Below are positions 7,575 through 14,237 of a DNA stretch of 24,820 nt, piece by piece (position 1 is the stretch's first letter; every line of letters begins with the position of its first letter). The DNA is from a virus. The DNA lies in IMG/VR virus record IMGVR_UViG_3300042569_000097, positions 1 through 24,820 of that record; one strand, 5' to 3'. The position numbers were made by a program, and so were the translations under genes. Under the pieces are notes generated by a model. The model worked only from the letters and a program-made list of their open reading frames with translations, was not told the origin of the DNA and did no database searches.

Positions 7575-8075
7575 ATGAAAAAATTAACATTTTCCGATAT
7601 TGAAGCTAAGGCTATTAAAGACAGCATTAGTGGATGTTGGAATTGGTCTGGAAAAATTAATGCAACTGGTTATGGAAAAGTAAAAAAAGGCGAACTTGCA
7701 CACCGAGTTTCTTTAGAGTTATCAGGTGTAGAAGTTATTAAAGGATTAGATGTAATGCATTTATGTCATAACCGAAAATGCGTTAATCCAGCGCATTTAA
7801 AACTAGGAACTAGACAGGAAAATATACAAATGTCTGTGGATGATGGCAGATGGAATAATGAATTGCGTTCAAAAAGAATGAGTGAAGTTCGTAATAGAGA
7901 AACAAAAAATGGAATGATTGTTGGAAGATTCAGAAAGGTTACTGATGAACAAATAAAACATATTCGTGCCTATGGAATTACATCAGATTCTCGTAAAGAA
8001 CTTGCATTACTTTATAACTTAACTACGCAAGCAATACGCTCAATTCAAATTAAGAAGGTATATAAATATGTTTAA
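7575..8075 (+). CDS. HNH homing endonuclease (HNH_3 type) with C-terminal HTH
   Basis: The 166-residue protein has the HNH_3 layout: GCWNWSG and GYGKV, then AHRVSLELSG, then HLCHNRKCVNPAHLKLGTRQ (about residues 62-81), which holds the zinc/catalytic His and Asn residues. The C-terminus (SRKELALLYNLTTQAIRSIQ) is a helix-turn-helix that likely fixes the target site. It is AT-rich compared with neighbours. It follows fibre A by 12 bases with an AAGGA site. Its last 8 bases overlap the next start. It separates the two paralogous fibre genes. Homing activity is inferred from family. Confidence 0.85.
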   Translation: MKKLTFSDIEAKAIKDSISGCWNWSGKINATGYGKVKKGELAHRVSLELSGVEVIKGLDVMHLCHNRKCVNPAHLKLGTRQENIQMSVDDGRWNNELRSKRMSEVRNRETKNGMIVGRFRKVTDEQIKHIRAYGITSDSRKELALLYNLTTQAIRSIQIKKVYKYV

Positions 8076-8376
8076 TGATATGTATTTAAAATTCGCTGAC
8101 CAAGCACAAGCTGATTCAGTTCTTTACACAGTTACCGATGAAGTAACTGATGCTGATGGTGTAGTAGTACAAGAAGCCAGTAGCAAACCTAACTTCGCTA
8201 ACATTGATGTATTAGGCACTCTATATGAAGCTATCCCAGCAGATGCTGAAGAAGGCTATGAGCCAGTAGCTAAAGAGGGATACCATGTCAATGTTCGAGT
8301 AGTTGGCTCTGAAGATGCTTCTGCATTAGTACCATTCTCTGTAGTTCCTACTGTTCCAAAACGGATTTGGGGTTAA
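8068..8376 (+). CDS. Small fibre-associated protein, function unknown
   Basis: This 102-residue acidic protein begins MFNDMYLKFADQAQADSVLY. It has a beta-rich pattern with a repeated-looking acidic loop (TDEVTDADGVVVQEASSKPN) and ends FSVVPTVPKRIWG. No membrane segment or catalytic motif is present. It has an AAGG ribosome site 9 bases before ATG; a second in-frame ATG lies at 8080. Fibre B starts 3 bases after its stop, so the two are almost certainly co-translated. The place next to fibre genes suggests a fibre-assembly helper or small virion subunit; this is inference from position only. Confidence 0.7.
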   Translation: MFNDMYLKFADQAQADSVLYTVTDEVTDADGVVVQEASSKPNFANIDVLGTLYEAIPADAEEGYEPVAKEGYHVNVRVVGSEDASALVPFSVVPTVPKRIWG

Positions 8377-8379
8377 ACT

Positions 8380-10311
8380 ATGCCGTCACTTATTGGCAAC
8401 AAACCAAACCAAGTCCCTTCAAACGGTGACTTAGGTACTTTAGCTTTTCAAGATAGCAATGCTGTCAATATTGTTGGCGGTACTGCTGTTGTTGATAACT
8501 TAACTGCGGACAGTATCAACCTTAGAATTGACCATGACCTCAGTAACATCTCTCCTTCGCTACTCTTAGACTTTGCTAATACCAAAGCATTAGACCCAAG
8601 GATTACCTTTACTAGAGCCAGTACTGCTTCCTTCTATGATGGCAGAACTACAGCCAAAGCTGAGGAGAATTTGATATCATATAGCCAAGAGTTTGATAAT
8701 GCTTACTGGTCTAAGAACGCTTCTACAGTAACAACCAACACTTCTGTAGCTCCTGACGGAACAACAACCGCAGAAACATTAACTGCGTCTGCTGGAACTG
8801 CTCTAGCACCAAGAACATTTCCAACAACTTTAACTGGTATTACAAGCACAGTCCATGCAATTTCTATTTTTGCAAAAGCTGGAACAAATAACTTTTTACA
8901 AATTACCGATGCTACAGTTGGCTTTCATGCCAATTTTGATTTATCTGCTGGTACAGTAGGGACATCTGCATCTTGTACCCCATCTATTGTTTCTGCTGGA
9001 AATGGATGGCATAGATGTATAGTTACTTACACAAGCGGTGGTACGGATATAAGACCGCTATTCGTACTTGTGACAGGTTCTTCCGTAGCAAGACTTGCGA
9101 CATTTAATCCTGTCGGTACTGAAACAATCTTGTTATGGGGCGCACAACAGGAGCAACGCAGCGCAGTATCCGCATACACTCCAACAACTACTGCACCGAT
9201 TACCAATTACATCCCTGCTTTAAGAACAGCACAAGCTGGTCAAGCAAGATTTGACCATGCTCCGCTAACTGGAGAAAGTCTGGGATTGTTGATAGAGGAA
9301 CAGAGGACTAATCTAGTTACCTATTCTGACGATTTAGCAAACGCTGCTTGGTCTAAGGTGGGAGCTAGTGTTACCAGTAATGTTTTAGTTTCTCCTGACG
9401 GGACTTTAACTAGCGACAAGTTAGTTGAAGATACTAGCACAGGCTCACACAGGATTGAACAAAATGGAACTACAACAATTACAAATCCAGTAACATTTTC
9501 TGTTTTTGCTAAAGCTGCTGAACGAAATCAAATTAGCTTACAAATTGTTGATAACGGAACAGGCAGCAACGGCGGTAGTGTTTACTTTAATCTTTCCACA
9601 GGGGTTGCATTTAGTGCTGCTGTAGATGGTTCTGGAGCTGGTGCTTCCGCAACAATAACTGCTGTAGGTAATGGCTGGTATCGATGCTCCTTTACTGTCA
9701 CAACTAACGGCTCTGGAACTGCTGTTAGAGCGAGAACATATTTAAGCACTACTGGAACAACTAGGGCATACACAGGCGATGGCTACTCAGGAATCTACAT
9801 CTGGGGAGCGCAGTTAGAAGCAGGAGCTTTTGCTACCTCATACATCCCAACAGTAGCCAGCCAAGTTACTCGTAGTACTGATGCTGCCAGTATGACTGGG
9901 TTAAACTTCTCTAGCTGGTACAGAGCTGATGAGGGTACTTTGTATGCTGAATCTTTTTCAGAATCTGCTAGAACAGTAGCTGCAATCGGACAAGGTTCTT
10001 TTGTAACAAATATTATTTTTAATTTTGCAAACCTTGTGCGGTTTGCTGGAGCAGCCCCTAGCCTAACTTTAGGAACATCCGTAAATGGAAATATAAAATT
10101 AGCTGCTGCGTTAAAGCCAAATGATTTTGCTGTTTCAGCAAACGGAACAGCCGTAGTTACAAGTGCTTTGAATCTAACTATTCAAAGTTTTGCCAATCAA
10201 TTACAAATTGGCTTTTCACCTAGTTCAAGCACTTTAAACGGCACTATCAAGAAACTAGCCTACTACCCAGTTCGCCTACCCAATGCTGAGTTACAGGAGA
10301 TGACATCGTGA
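8380..10311 (+). CDS. Tail fibre B (short anchor plus jelly-roll tip domains)
   Basis: This 643-residue fibre has a short anchor (residues 4-36: LIGNKPNQVP then AFQDSNAVNIVGGTA) instead of fibre A's Ala-rich stalk. From residue 60 the same tip module as fibre A follows: SPSLLLDFANTK, PRITFTRAST, a first beta-sandwich ending LLWGAQQEQRSAVSAY, and a linker with GESLGLLIEEQRTNL. A second sandwich ends IWGAQLEAGAFATSYIPTV, and the final domain ends GTIKKLAYYPVRLPNAELQ. The anchor is shared with fibre C. It is probably a second receptor-binding fibre, with sugar binding inferred from fold type. Its TGA overlaps the GTG start of fibre C by 3 bases (10309-10310 plus the preceding G). Confidence 0.8.
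   Translation: MPSLIGNKPNQVPSNGDLGTLAFQDSNAVNIVGGTAVVDNLTADSINLRIDHDLSNISPSLLLDFANTKALDPRITFTRASTASFYDGRTTAKAEENLISYSQEFDNAYWSKNASTVTTNTSVAPDGTTTAETLTASAGTALAPRTFPTTLTGITSTVHAISIFAKAGTNNFLQITDATVGFHANFDLSAGTVGTSASCTPSIVSAGNGWHRCIVTYTSGGTDIRPLFVLVTGSSVARLATFNPVGTETILLWGAQQEQRSAVSAYTPTTTAPITNYIPALRTAQAGQARFDHAPLTGESLGLLIEEQRTNLVTYSDDLANAAWSKVGASVTSNVLVSPDGTLTSDKLVEDTSTGSHRIEQNGTTTITNPVTFSVFAKAAERNQISLQIVDNGTGSNGGSVYFNLSTGVAFSAAVDGSGAGASATITAVGNGWYRCSFTVTTNGSGTAVRARTYLSTTGTTRAYTGDGYSGIYIWGAQLEAGAFATSYIPTVASQVTRSTDAASMTGLNFSSWYRADEGTLYAESFSESARTVAAIGQGSFVTNIIFNFANLVRFAGAAPSLTLGTSVNGNIKLAAALKPNDFAVSANGTAVVTSALNLTIQSFANQLQIGFSPSSSTLNGTIKKLAYYPVRLPNAELQEMTS
8557..10311 (+). repeat. Fibre tip module, copy 2 (in fibre B)
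   Basis: This segment encodes fibre B residues 60-643, the paralogue of fibre A residues 304-882. The two modules have nearly equal length (579 and 584 residues) and the same domain order. This indicates a duplication followed by divergence, or import of a related fibre. Confidence 0.8.
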
Positions 10312-10790
10312 GTATAAAGAAACTGATTGGTTCAGATAAAAACCAAGTACCTCTGAATCGGGATTTAGGTTCTCTTGCGTATCAAGACAGTACCGCAGTA
10401 AATATTGCTGGTGGTACTGCATCTAATGTACAGAACTTAACCAACTTGTTTGTAGCCCAGCCAACTCCTTCAGCAATTAATGCCTCTGCTACTTTAACCA
10501 TTGCTCAGTTACTAACTAGAATCATTACAACCAACAGCGCAACAGCAGTAGCGTTTACTTTGCCAACAGGTACATTAACTGATGCTGGTATCTTGAGTGG
10601 ACAGCTATTAGTTAATCAATCGTTTGATTGGACTATTATCAATACAGGTTCAGCAGTTGGTATTATTACAGTTTCAGGTGGTACAGGCAATACTTTGGTT
10701 GGTTCAGGGATGCTTGCTATTACTACCTCAGCAACTTTCAGAACTACAAAGACTGCTGCTAATACATTCACCACTTATAGAATTGCATAA
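10308..10790 (+). CDS. Short fibre C sharing fibre B's anchor
   Basis: This 160-residue protein starts at a GTG overlapping the fibre B stop. Residues 6-38 (LIGSDKNQVP then AYQDSTAVNIAGGTA) match fibre B residues 4-36 at 24 of 33 positions. The rest is a small beta domain (FTLPTGTLTDAGILSGQLLV; TVSGGTGNTLVGSGML; ending TYRIA), a pattern common in phage decoration and fibre proteins. It lacks the large tip module. It may be a short fibre, a cap or an adaptor docking at the same site as fibre B. Confidence 0.7.
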   Translation: MSIKKLIGSDKNQVPLNRDLGSLAYQDSTAVNIAGGTASNVQNLTNLFVAQPTPSAINASATLTIAQLLTRIITTNSATAVAFTLPTGTLTDAGILSGQLLVNQSFDWTIINTGSAVGIITVSGGTGNTLVGSGMLAITTSATFRTTKTAANTFTTYRIA

Positions 10791-10795
10791 TTAAT

Positions 10796-11002
10796 ATGAA
10801 CGAAATTAACCCTATAGAGTACGGTAAGTTAGTACAGTCTGTTGATAGTCTAGAGCGTAAAGTAGATGCTTTAGAAGTTGACATTAAGAAGTTAGTGGCT
10901 ATGGCAGAGCGTAGTAAAGGTTCTCTATGGGCTTTGATGGGTGTTGCTTCAGTTGCTGGTGCGTTCATCAGCTACATGACTGAACTCTTTTTTAAAAAGT
11001 AA
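10796..11002 (+). CDS. Small single-span membrane protein (XhlA/holin-like)
   Basis: This 68-residue protein has an N-terminal charged coiled coil (about residues 8-40, LVQSVDSLERKVDALEVDIK) and one C-terminal hydrophobic span (about 43-65, SLWALMGVASVAGAFISYMT), then LFFKK. This matches the plan of XhlA-type hemolysin/holin-accessory proteins. It lies among fibre genes rather than with the lysis cassette at 19.5-20.7 kb. It may regulate lysis, or tether a virion component to the membrane. Function is not proven by any motif. Confidence 0.6.
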   Translation: MNEINPIEYGKLVQSVDSLERKVDALEVDIKKLVAMAERSKGSLWALMGVASVAGAFISYMTELFFKK

Positions 11003-11005
11003 ATC

Positions 11006-11356
11006 ATGAGACCACTATCAGTTGGTAGCAACTTAGTAGCAAACACCAAGACGACCTTGTTCACTGTACCCACAAGGCAGATAGCTAAGTGGACTTTATT
11101 GTGGGCTGTTAACAACACCGCCTCTGCTAAGAACTTTACAGCATGGTGGTATGACAAGAGTGAGAATGTTGAAGTTAGGGTTATCCTAGACTATCCTTTA
11201 GCTACTAAGACCTTCCTGAAGTTTGATGGTGGTGCTTATGTGGCTTTAGAAGAAGGTGATGAAATTAGAGTACAAGCAGAGACAGGAGCAGATTGTTCTG
11301 TTCTTTGTACATTTGAGTTAGAAGCAACTTCCGCAGTTCAATACAACCAATATTAA
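11006..11356 (+). CDS. Beta-rich phage protein, probable virion component
   Basis: This 116-residue protein has alternating hydrophobic/polar strands throughout (TTLFTVPTRQIAKWTLLWAV; VRVILDYPLA; DEIRVQAETGADCSVLCTFE) and no helix-rich or membrane section. It looks like a compact beta sandwich. The start at 11006 is 3 bases after the preceding stop. Proteins of this type occur near fibre genes in environmental podophages, and a head-decoration or fibre-linked role is plausible. I do not recognise a named family. Confidence 0.65.
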   Translation: MRPLSVGSNLVANTKTTLFTVPTRQIAKWTLLWAVNNTASAKNFTAWWYDKSENVEVRVILDYPLATKTFLKFDGGAYVALEEGDEIRVQAETGADCSVLCTFELEATSAVQYNQY

Positions 11357-11365
11357 GGAGCTATT

Positions 11366-11500
11366 ATGCCAATGGTAAAAGACAAGAAGTTCCCTTACAC
11401 AGCTAAAGGTAAGAAAGAAGCTAAGTCGTATGCTAAGTCAACTGGTTCTACTGTTAAGGCTAAACCAGCTAAGAAGATGGGTTCTAAGCGTGGCTACTAA
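11366..11500 (+). CDS. Tiny Lys-rich protein 1 (44 residues)
   Basis: ATG at 11366 follows AAGGAG by 5 bases. The product starts MPMVKDKKFPYTAKGKKEAK and ends KKMGSKRGY. It is strongly basic, with about one third Lys/Arg. The pattern KFPYTAKGKKEAK recurs in small proteins of many marine and freshwater phages. It could bind nucleic acid or a capsid surface. It overlaps the next gene by 11 bases. No fold is predictable by eye. Confidence 0.65.
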   Translation: MPMVKDKKFPYTAKGKKEAKSYAKSTGSTVKAKPAKKMGSKRGY

Positions 11501-11645
11501 GCAAGGACTCTATGCAAACATTGCTAAAAAGCGTAATCGCATTAAAGCTGGCTCTGGAGAGAGAATGCGGAAGGTTGGCACTGCAGGTGCTCCTTCTGCC
11601 AAGGACTTTAAAGACGCAGCTAAAACAGCTAAGAAAGTCAAGTAA
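11490..11645 (+). CDS. Tiny Lys-rich protein 2 (51 residues)
   Basis: Start taken as GTG 11490, giving MATKQGLYANIAKKRNRIKA followed by GSGERMRKVG and a final KDFKDAAKTAKKVK. Small phage proteins with the same GLYANIxxKRxRIxxGSGExMRKxG core are widespread, which supports the GTG start over an in-frame upstream ATG at 11430 that would lie inside protein 1. It is very basic. The stop shares one base with the ATG of the next gene (TAATG). Role unknown; it is often found near structural genes. Confidence 0.7.
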   Translation: MATKQGLYANIAKKRNRIKAGSGERMRKVGTAGAPSAKDFKDAAKTAKKVK

Positions 11646-11899
11646 TGCCTAAAAAAGCATTTCAGAACAAAGAAGGCGGACTGAACCAGAAAGGTCGGGA
11701 TTATTATAACAAGACCACTGGTTCTAAACTAAAGCCTCCTGTATCCGCTAAAGAGGCTGCAAAGTCGCCTAAAGCGGCTGCACGGCGTAAGAGCTTCTGC
11801 GCTAGGATGGGTGGTGTTGCTGGTCCAATGAAGGACGAAAAAGGAAGACCAACCCGCAAGGCATTAGCATTAAAAAAGTGGGATTGCGGTTCAAAATAA
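11645..11899 (+). CDS. DUF6321-like basic phage protein
   Basis: The 84-residue protein has the conserved core GGLNQKGRDYYNKTTGS, KLKPPV, ARRKSFCARMGGVAGPM and RPTRKALALKKWDC. I recognise this as the DUF6321-type phage family. Arg/Lys content is high, and Cys52 and Cys81 are the conserved cysteines. It is the third member of a run of small basic proteins, each overlapping the next. The molecular role is not established. Position next to tail genes and the basic charge suggest a DNA-contacting or virion role. Confidence 0.75.
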   Translation: MPKKAFQNKEGGLNQKGRDYYNKTTGSKLKPPVSAKEAAKSPKAAARRKSFCARMGGVAGPMKDEKGRPTRKALALKKWDCGSK

Positions 11900-11910
11900 G
11901 TAGAAATAGC

Positions 11911-11939
11911 TTGCAATTTTCTTAAAAGTATGATACACT
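11911..11939 (+). promoter_or_regulatory. Extended -10 sigma70 promoter before tail module
   Basis: TTGCAA (11911-11916), a 17-base spacer ending TGA, then TACACT (11934-11939). The TG at 11931-11932 makes an extended -10. The predicted start of transcription, near 11946, is only about 4 bases before the ATG at 11950, so the transcript may be near-leaderless for the first gene. It shares the TTGCAA/17-base design of the promoter at 1878-1906. Confidence 0.55.
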
Positions 11940-11949
11940 GAGAGCACAC

Positions 11950-12609
11950 ATGGCACTACCTAACTACCTAGACCTTACTAACGAAGTATTAGTCCGACTG
12001 CGTGAGCCAGAGGCTTCCTCAGTGTCGGATAACGCTTATGTTAAACTCATTGCTCGTTACATTAACGACGCTAAGACACAAGTTGAAAATGCGTACAACT
12101 GGAACTGTTTAAGTAACACTTTAACAGCCACTACCCAGCCTTCTATCTTTAGTTATGCTTTAACTGATTCAGGTCAACGATTCCGAGTCATTGATGTGTT
12201 AAACGACACAACCAATACTTATGTCCGGAACATTAGTACAACTGAGATGAATAAGCTGTTCTTGATGGCTGCAGGTGTCGCTAGTGGACCTCCGGTGTAT
12301 TATAACTTTAACGGTACAGACAACAACGGCGATACACTGATTGACTTCTACCCTGCGCCTGACACCGTATATCAAATTCGGGTAAACATCATTCAACCCC
12401 AACCTGACTTGGTGGCTAACTCTGACCAAATGCTTGTTCCAAGAGAAGCAGTTATTTTAGCTGCTTTAGCTAGAGCGCAAGCTGAACGAGGTGAAGATGG
12501 TGGTGTGCAGTCTGCTGAAACGTATGCACTGTTTAAACAAAGTTTAGCAGATGCAATTTCATTAGAATCAGCACGATACATTGAAGACTCTGAGTGGGTA
12601 GCTATTTAA
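11950..12609 (+). CDS. Tail adaptor / tail tubular protein A (T7 gp11-like)
   Basis: This 219-residue protein forms the ring joining portal to nozzle. It has an N-terminal helical bundle (LTNEVLVRLREPEASSVSDN, then a long helix with YVKLIARYINDAKTQVENAY and WNC). A beta-rich middle ends DTLIDFYPAPDTVYQIRVNI, and C-terminal helices follow (VPREAVILAALARAQAERGE; ESARYIEDSEWVAI). This matches gp11-type adaptors in length and layout. It is directly followed by the nozzle gene, overlapping by one base (TAATG). The ribosome site before ATG 11950 is weak (GAGAG). Confidence 0.85.
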   Translation: MALPNYLDLTNEVLVRLREPEASSVSDNAYVKLIARYINDAKTQVENAYNWNCLSNTLTATTQPSIFSYALTDSGQRFRVIDVLNDTTNTYVRNISTTEMNKLFLMAAGVASGPPVYYNFNGTDNNGDTLIDFYPAPDTVYQIRVNIIQPQPDLVANSDQMLVPREAVILAALARAQAERGEDGGVQSAETYALFKQSLADAISLESARYIEDSEWVAI

Positions 12610-14228
12610 TGGCTGGAGAACTCAGAACTTCCTCGATTGCAGCACCGGGATTTTACGGTCTCAATCTTCAAGAGTCGAGCATTACGCTGTCGTCTGGCTT
12701 TGCCTTAAAAGCACAGAACTGCGTTATTGACCGCTATGGTCGTATTGGTGCAAGACGGGGTTGGACTCCGCTAAACGCTGTTAATGCTGACTTAGGTTCT
12801 AATCCGATTGAAGCAATGATGGAGGTAGTCGATGGCGGAAGCAATACTATTATATCAGCAGGTAATAACAAGTTATTCACTGGTCGTGCAACACTTACAC
12901 AACGTCTTGTCCGAAATGCAGACAATTCAGGAAACGCTACTTACACGATAACAGGTAACAACTGGCAGATGGTAGCAATGCCATACGGTGATGTTAACGA
13001 CTTTCAGCCTCATGCGTATTTAGCACAAGCTGCACACCCAATGCTGGTGTGGCATGAACTACCTGTCTCAGGTGGAGACCCGCACGACCACGATAGCGGT
13101 ACGTTTGGCTTTCAACAGATTGGTGATGTTGGTACACTGCCAGCCAATCACAACACTGCCTCGTTTAAACCTAACGCAGTGTTCTCTGGCTTTGGGCGTA
13201 TCTGGGTTGGTAACATTGTTGGTGACACCCAGACTGTTTACTTTAGTGACTTGCTTCGTGGCTCTGACTTTACTACAGGTTCTGCTGGTTATTTAAACCT
13301 ACAAGAAGTGTTCCCTAACGGTGATAACATTGTCGCTATCGCAGGACATAACGGATTCTTAATTATCTTTGGTCGTAATAACATTGCTATCTATGAGAAC
13401 CCAATCGACACAAGCAGTCTTCGTCTTGTAGAGTGTATATACAATGTAGGATGTATTGCTCGTGATTCGGTACAGAACATTGGTACAGACATCTTGTTCT
13501 TGTCTGATGCGGGTGTACGCAGCCTTGCTCGTGTGATTCAAGAGAAGTCATTGCCGATGAACGACATCTCTAAGAATGTTCGTGATGACTTGATGTCTAA
13601 CGTAGCTTCTGAGTCAGATTTAAGTAAGATTAAAAGTATTTACCACGATAGAGATGCTATCTATCTTTTGTCTTTACCTACTACTCGCTTTGTGTATTGC
13701 TTTGATACTCGCTCACGTCTCCAAGACGGTTCAGCTAGAGTAACCATTTGGGATAGCTTACAGCCTAAATCGTTCTGCATTACTCAGGCTAAAGAGTTGT
13801 TGATTGGTCAGACATCGTACATTGGTAAGTACTTTGGACACTCGGACAACGGTACTTCCTATCGTTTACAGTATTACACCAACTACTTTGACTTTGATGC
13901 TTCAACTAAACTGAAGATTCTGAAGAAGATTGGTTGGGTTCTTATTGGCGGCACGAATCAAGCAGTTGCAGTTAAGTGGGGATTTGATTACACAGAAGGT
14001 TATCAAGCAACTACTTACACTTTGGACACTGCAGTGGTTTATGAATATGGTATCGGTGAGTACAACATTGCTGAATACAGTTCAGGTATTGTATTAGACA
14101 GATTCTCCATTAATGCTGGTGGTCAAGGCACGATTATGCAACTTGGTTTAGAAGCAGACATCAACGGTAATCCCTTGTCTATTCAAAAGATAGACGTTGC
14201 CGTTAAAGCAGGTAAAACAATAGTTTAA
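12609..14228 (+). CDS. Tail nozzle / tail tubular protein B (T7 gp12-like)
   Basis: This 539-residue protein (ATG at 12609, overlapping the adaptor stop) begins MAGELRTSSIAAPGFYGLNL. It has the typical nozzle start: LSSGFALKAQNCVIDRYGRI then GARRGW. The body is beta-rich and repetitive, with strands ending in Gly/Asn turns (FLIIFGRNNIAIYE; DILFLSDAGVRSLAR), consistent with the beta-propeller platform of gp12-like and P22 gp10-like nozzles. It would form the distal short tail tube that carries the fibres. The GTG at 12594 in frame upstream lacks a better ribosome site and would lengthen the overlap. Confidence 0.85.
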   Translation: MAGELRTSSIAAPGFYGLNLQESSITLSSGFALKAQNCVIDRYGRIGARRGWTPLNAVNADLGSNPIEAMMEVVDGGSNTIISAGNNKLFTGRATLTQRLVRNADNSGNATYTITGNNWQMVAMPYGDVNDFQPHAYLAQAAHPMLVWHELPVSGGDPHDHDSGTFGFQQIGDVGTLPANHNTASFKPNAVFSGFGRIWVGNIVGDTQTVYFSDLLRGSDFTTGSAGYLNLQEVFPNGDNIVAIAGHNGFLIIFGRNNIAIYENPIDTSSLRLVECIYNVGCIARDSVQNIGTDILFLSDAGVRSLARVIQEKSLPMNDISKNVRDDLMSNVASESDLSKIKSIYHDRDAIYLLSLPTTRFVYCFDTRSRLQDGSARVTIWDSLQPKSFCITQAKELLIGQTSYIGKYFGHSDNGTSYRLQYYTNYFDFDASTKLKILKKIGWVLIGGTNQAVAVKWGFDYTEGYQATTYTLDTAVVYEYGIGEYNIAEYSSGIVLDRFSINAGGQGTIMQLGLEADINGNPLSIQKIDVAVKAGKTIV

Positions 14229-14237
14229 GGAATAGAC

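Noticed and set aside
11430-11489. ATG 11430 as start of the second Lys-rich protein
   Set aside because: The added Leu-rich residues lie inside the first microprotein gene in another frame and match nothing; GTG 11490 gives the recurrent phage sequence.
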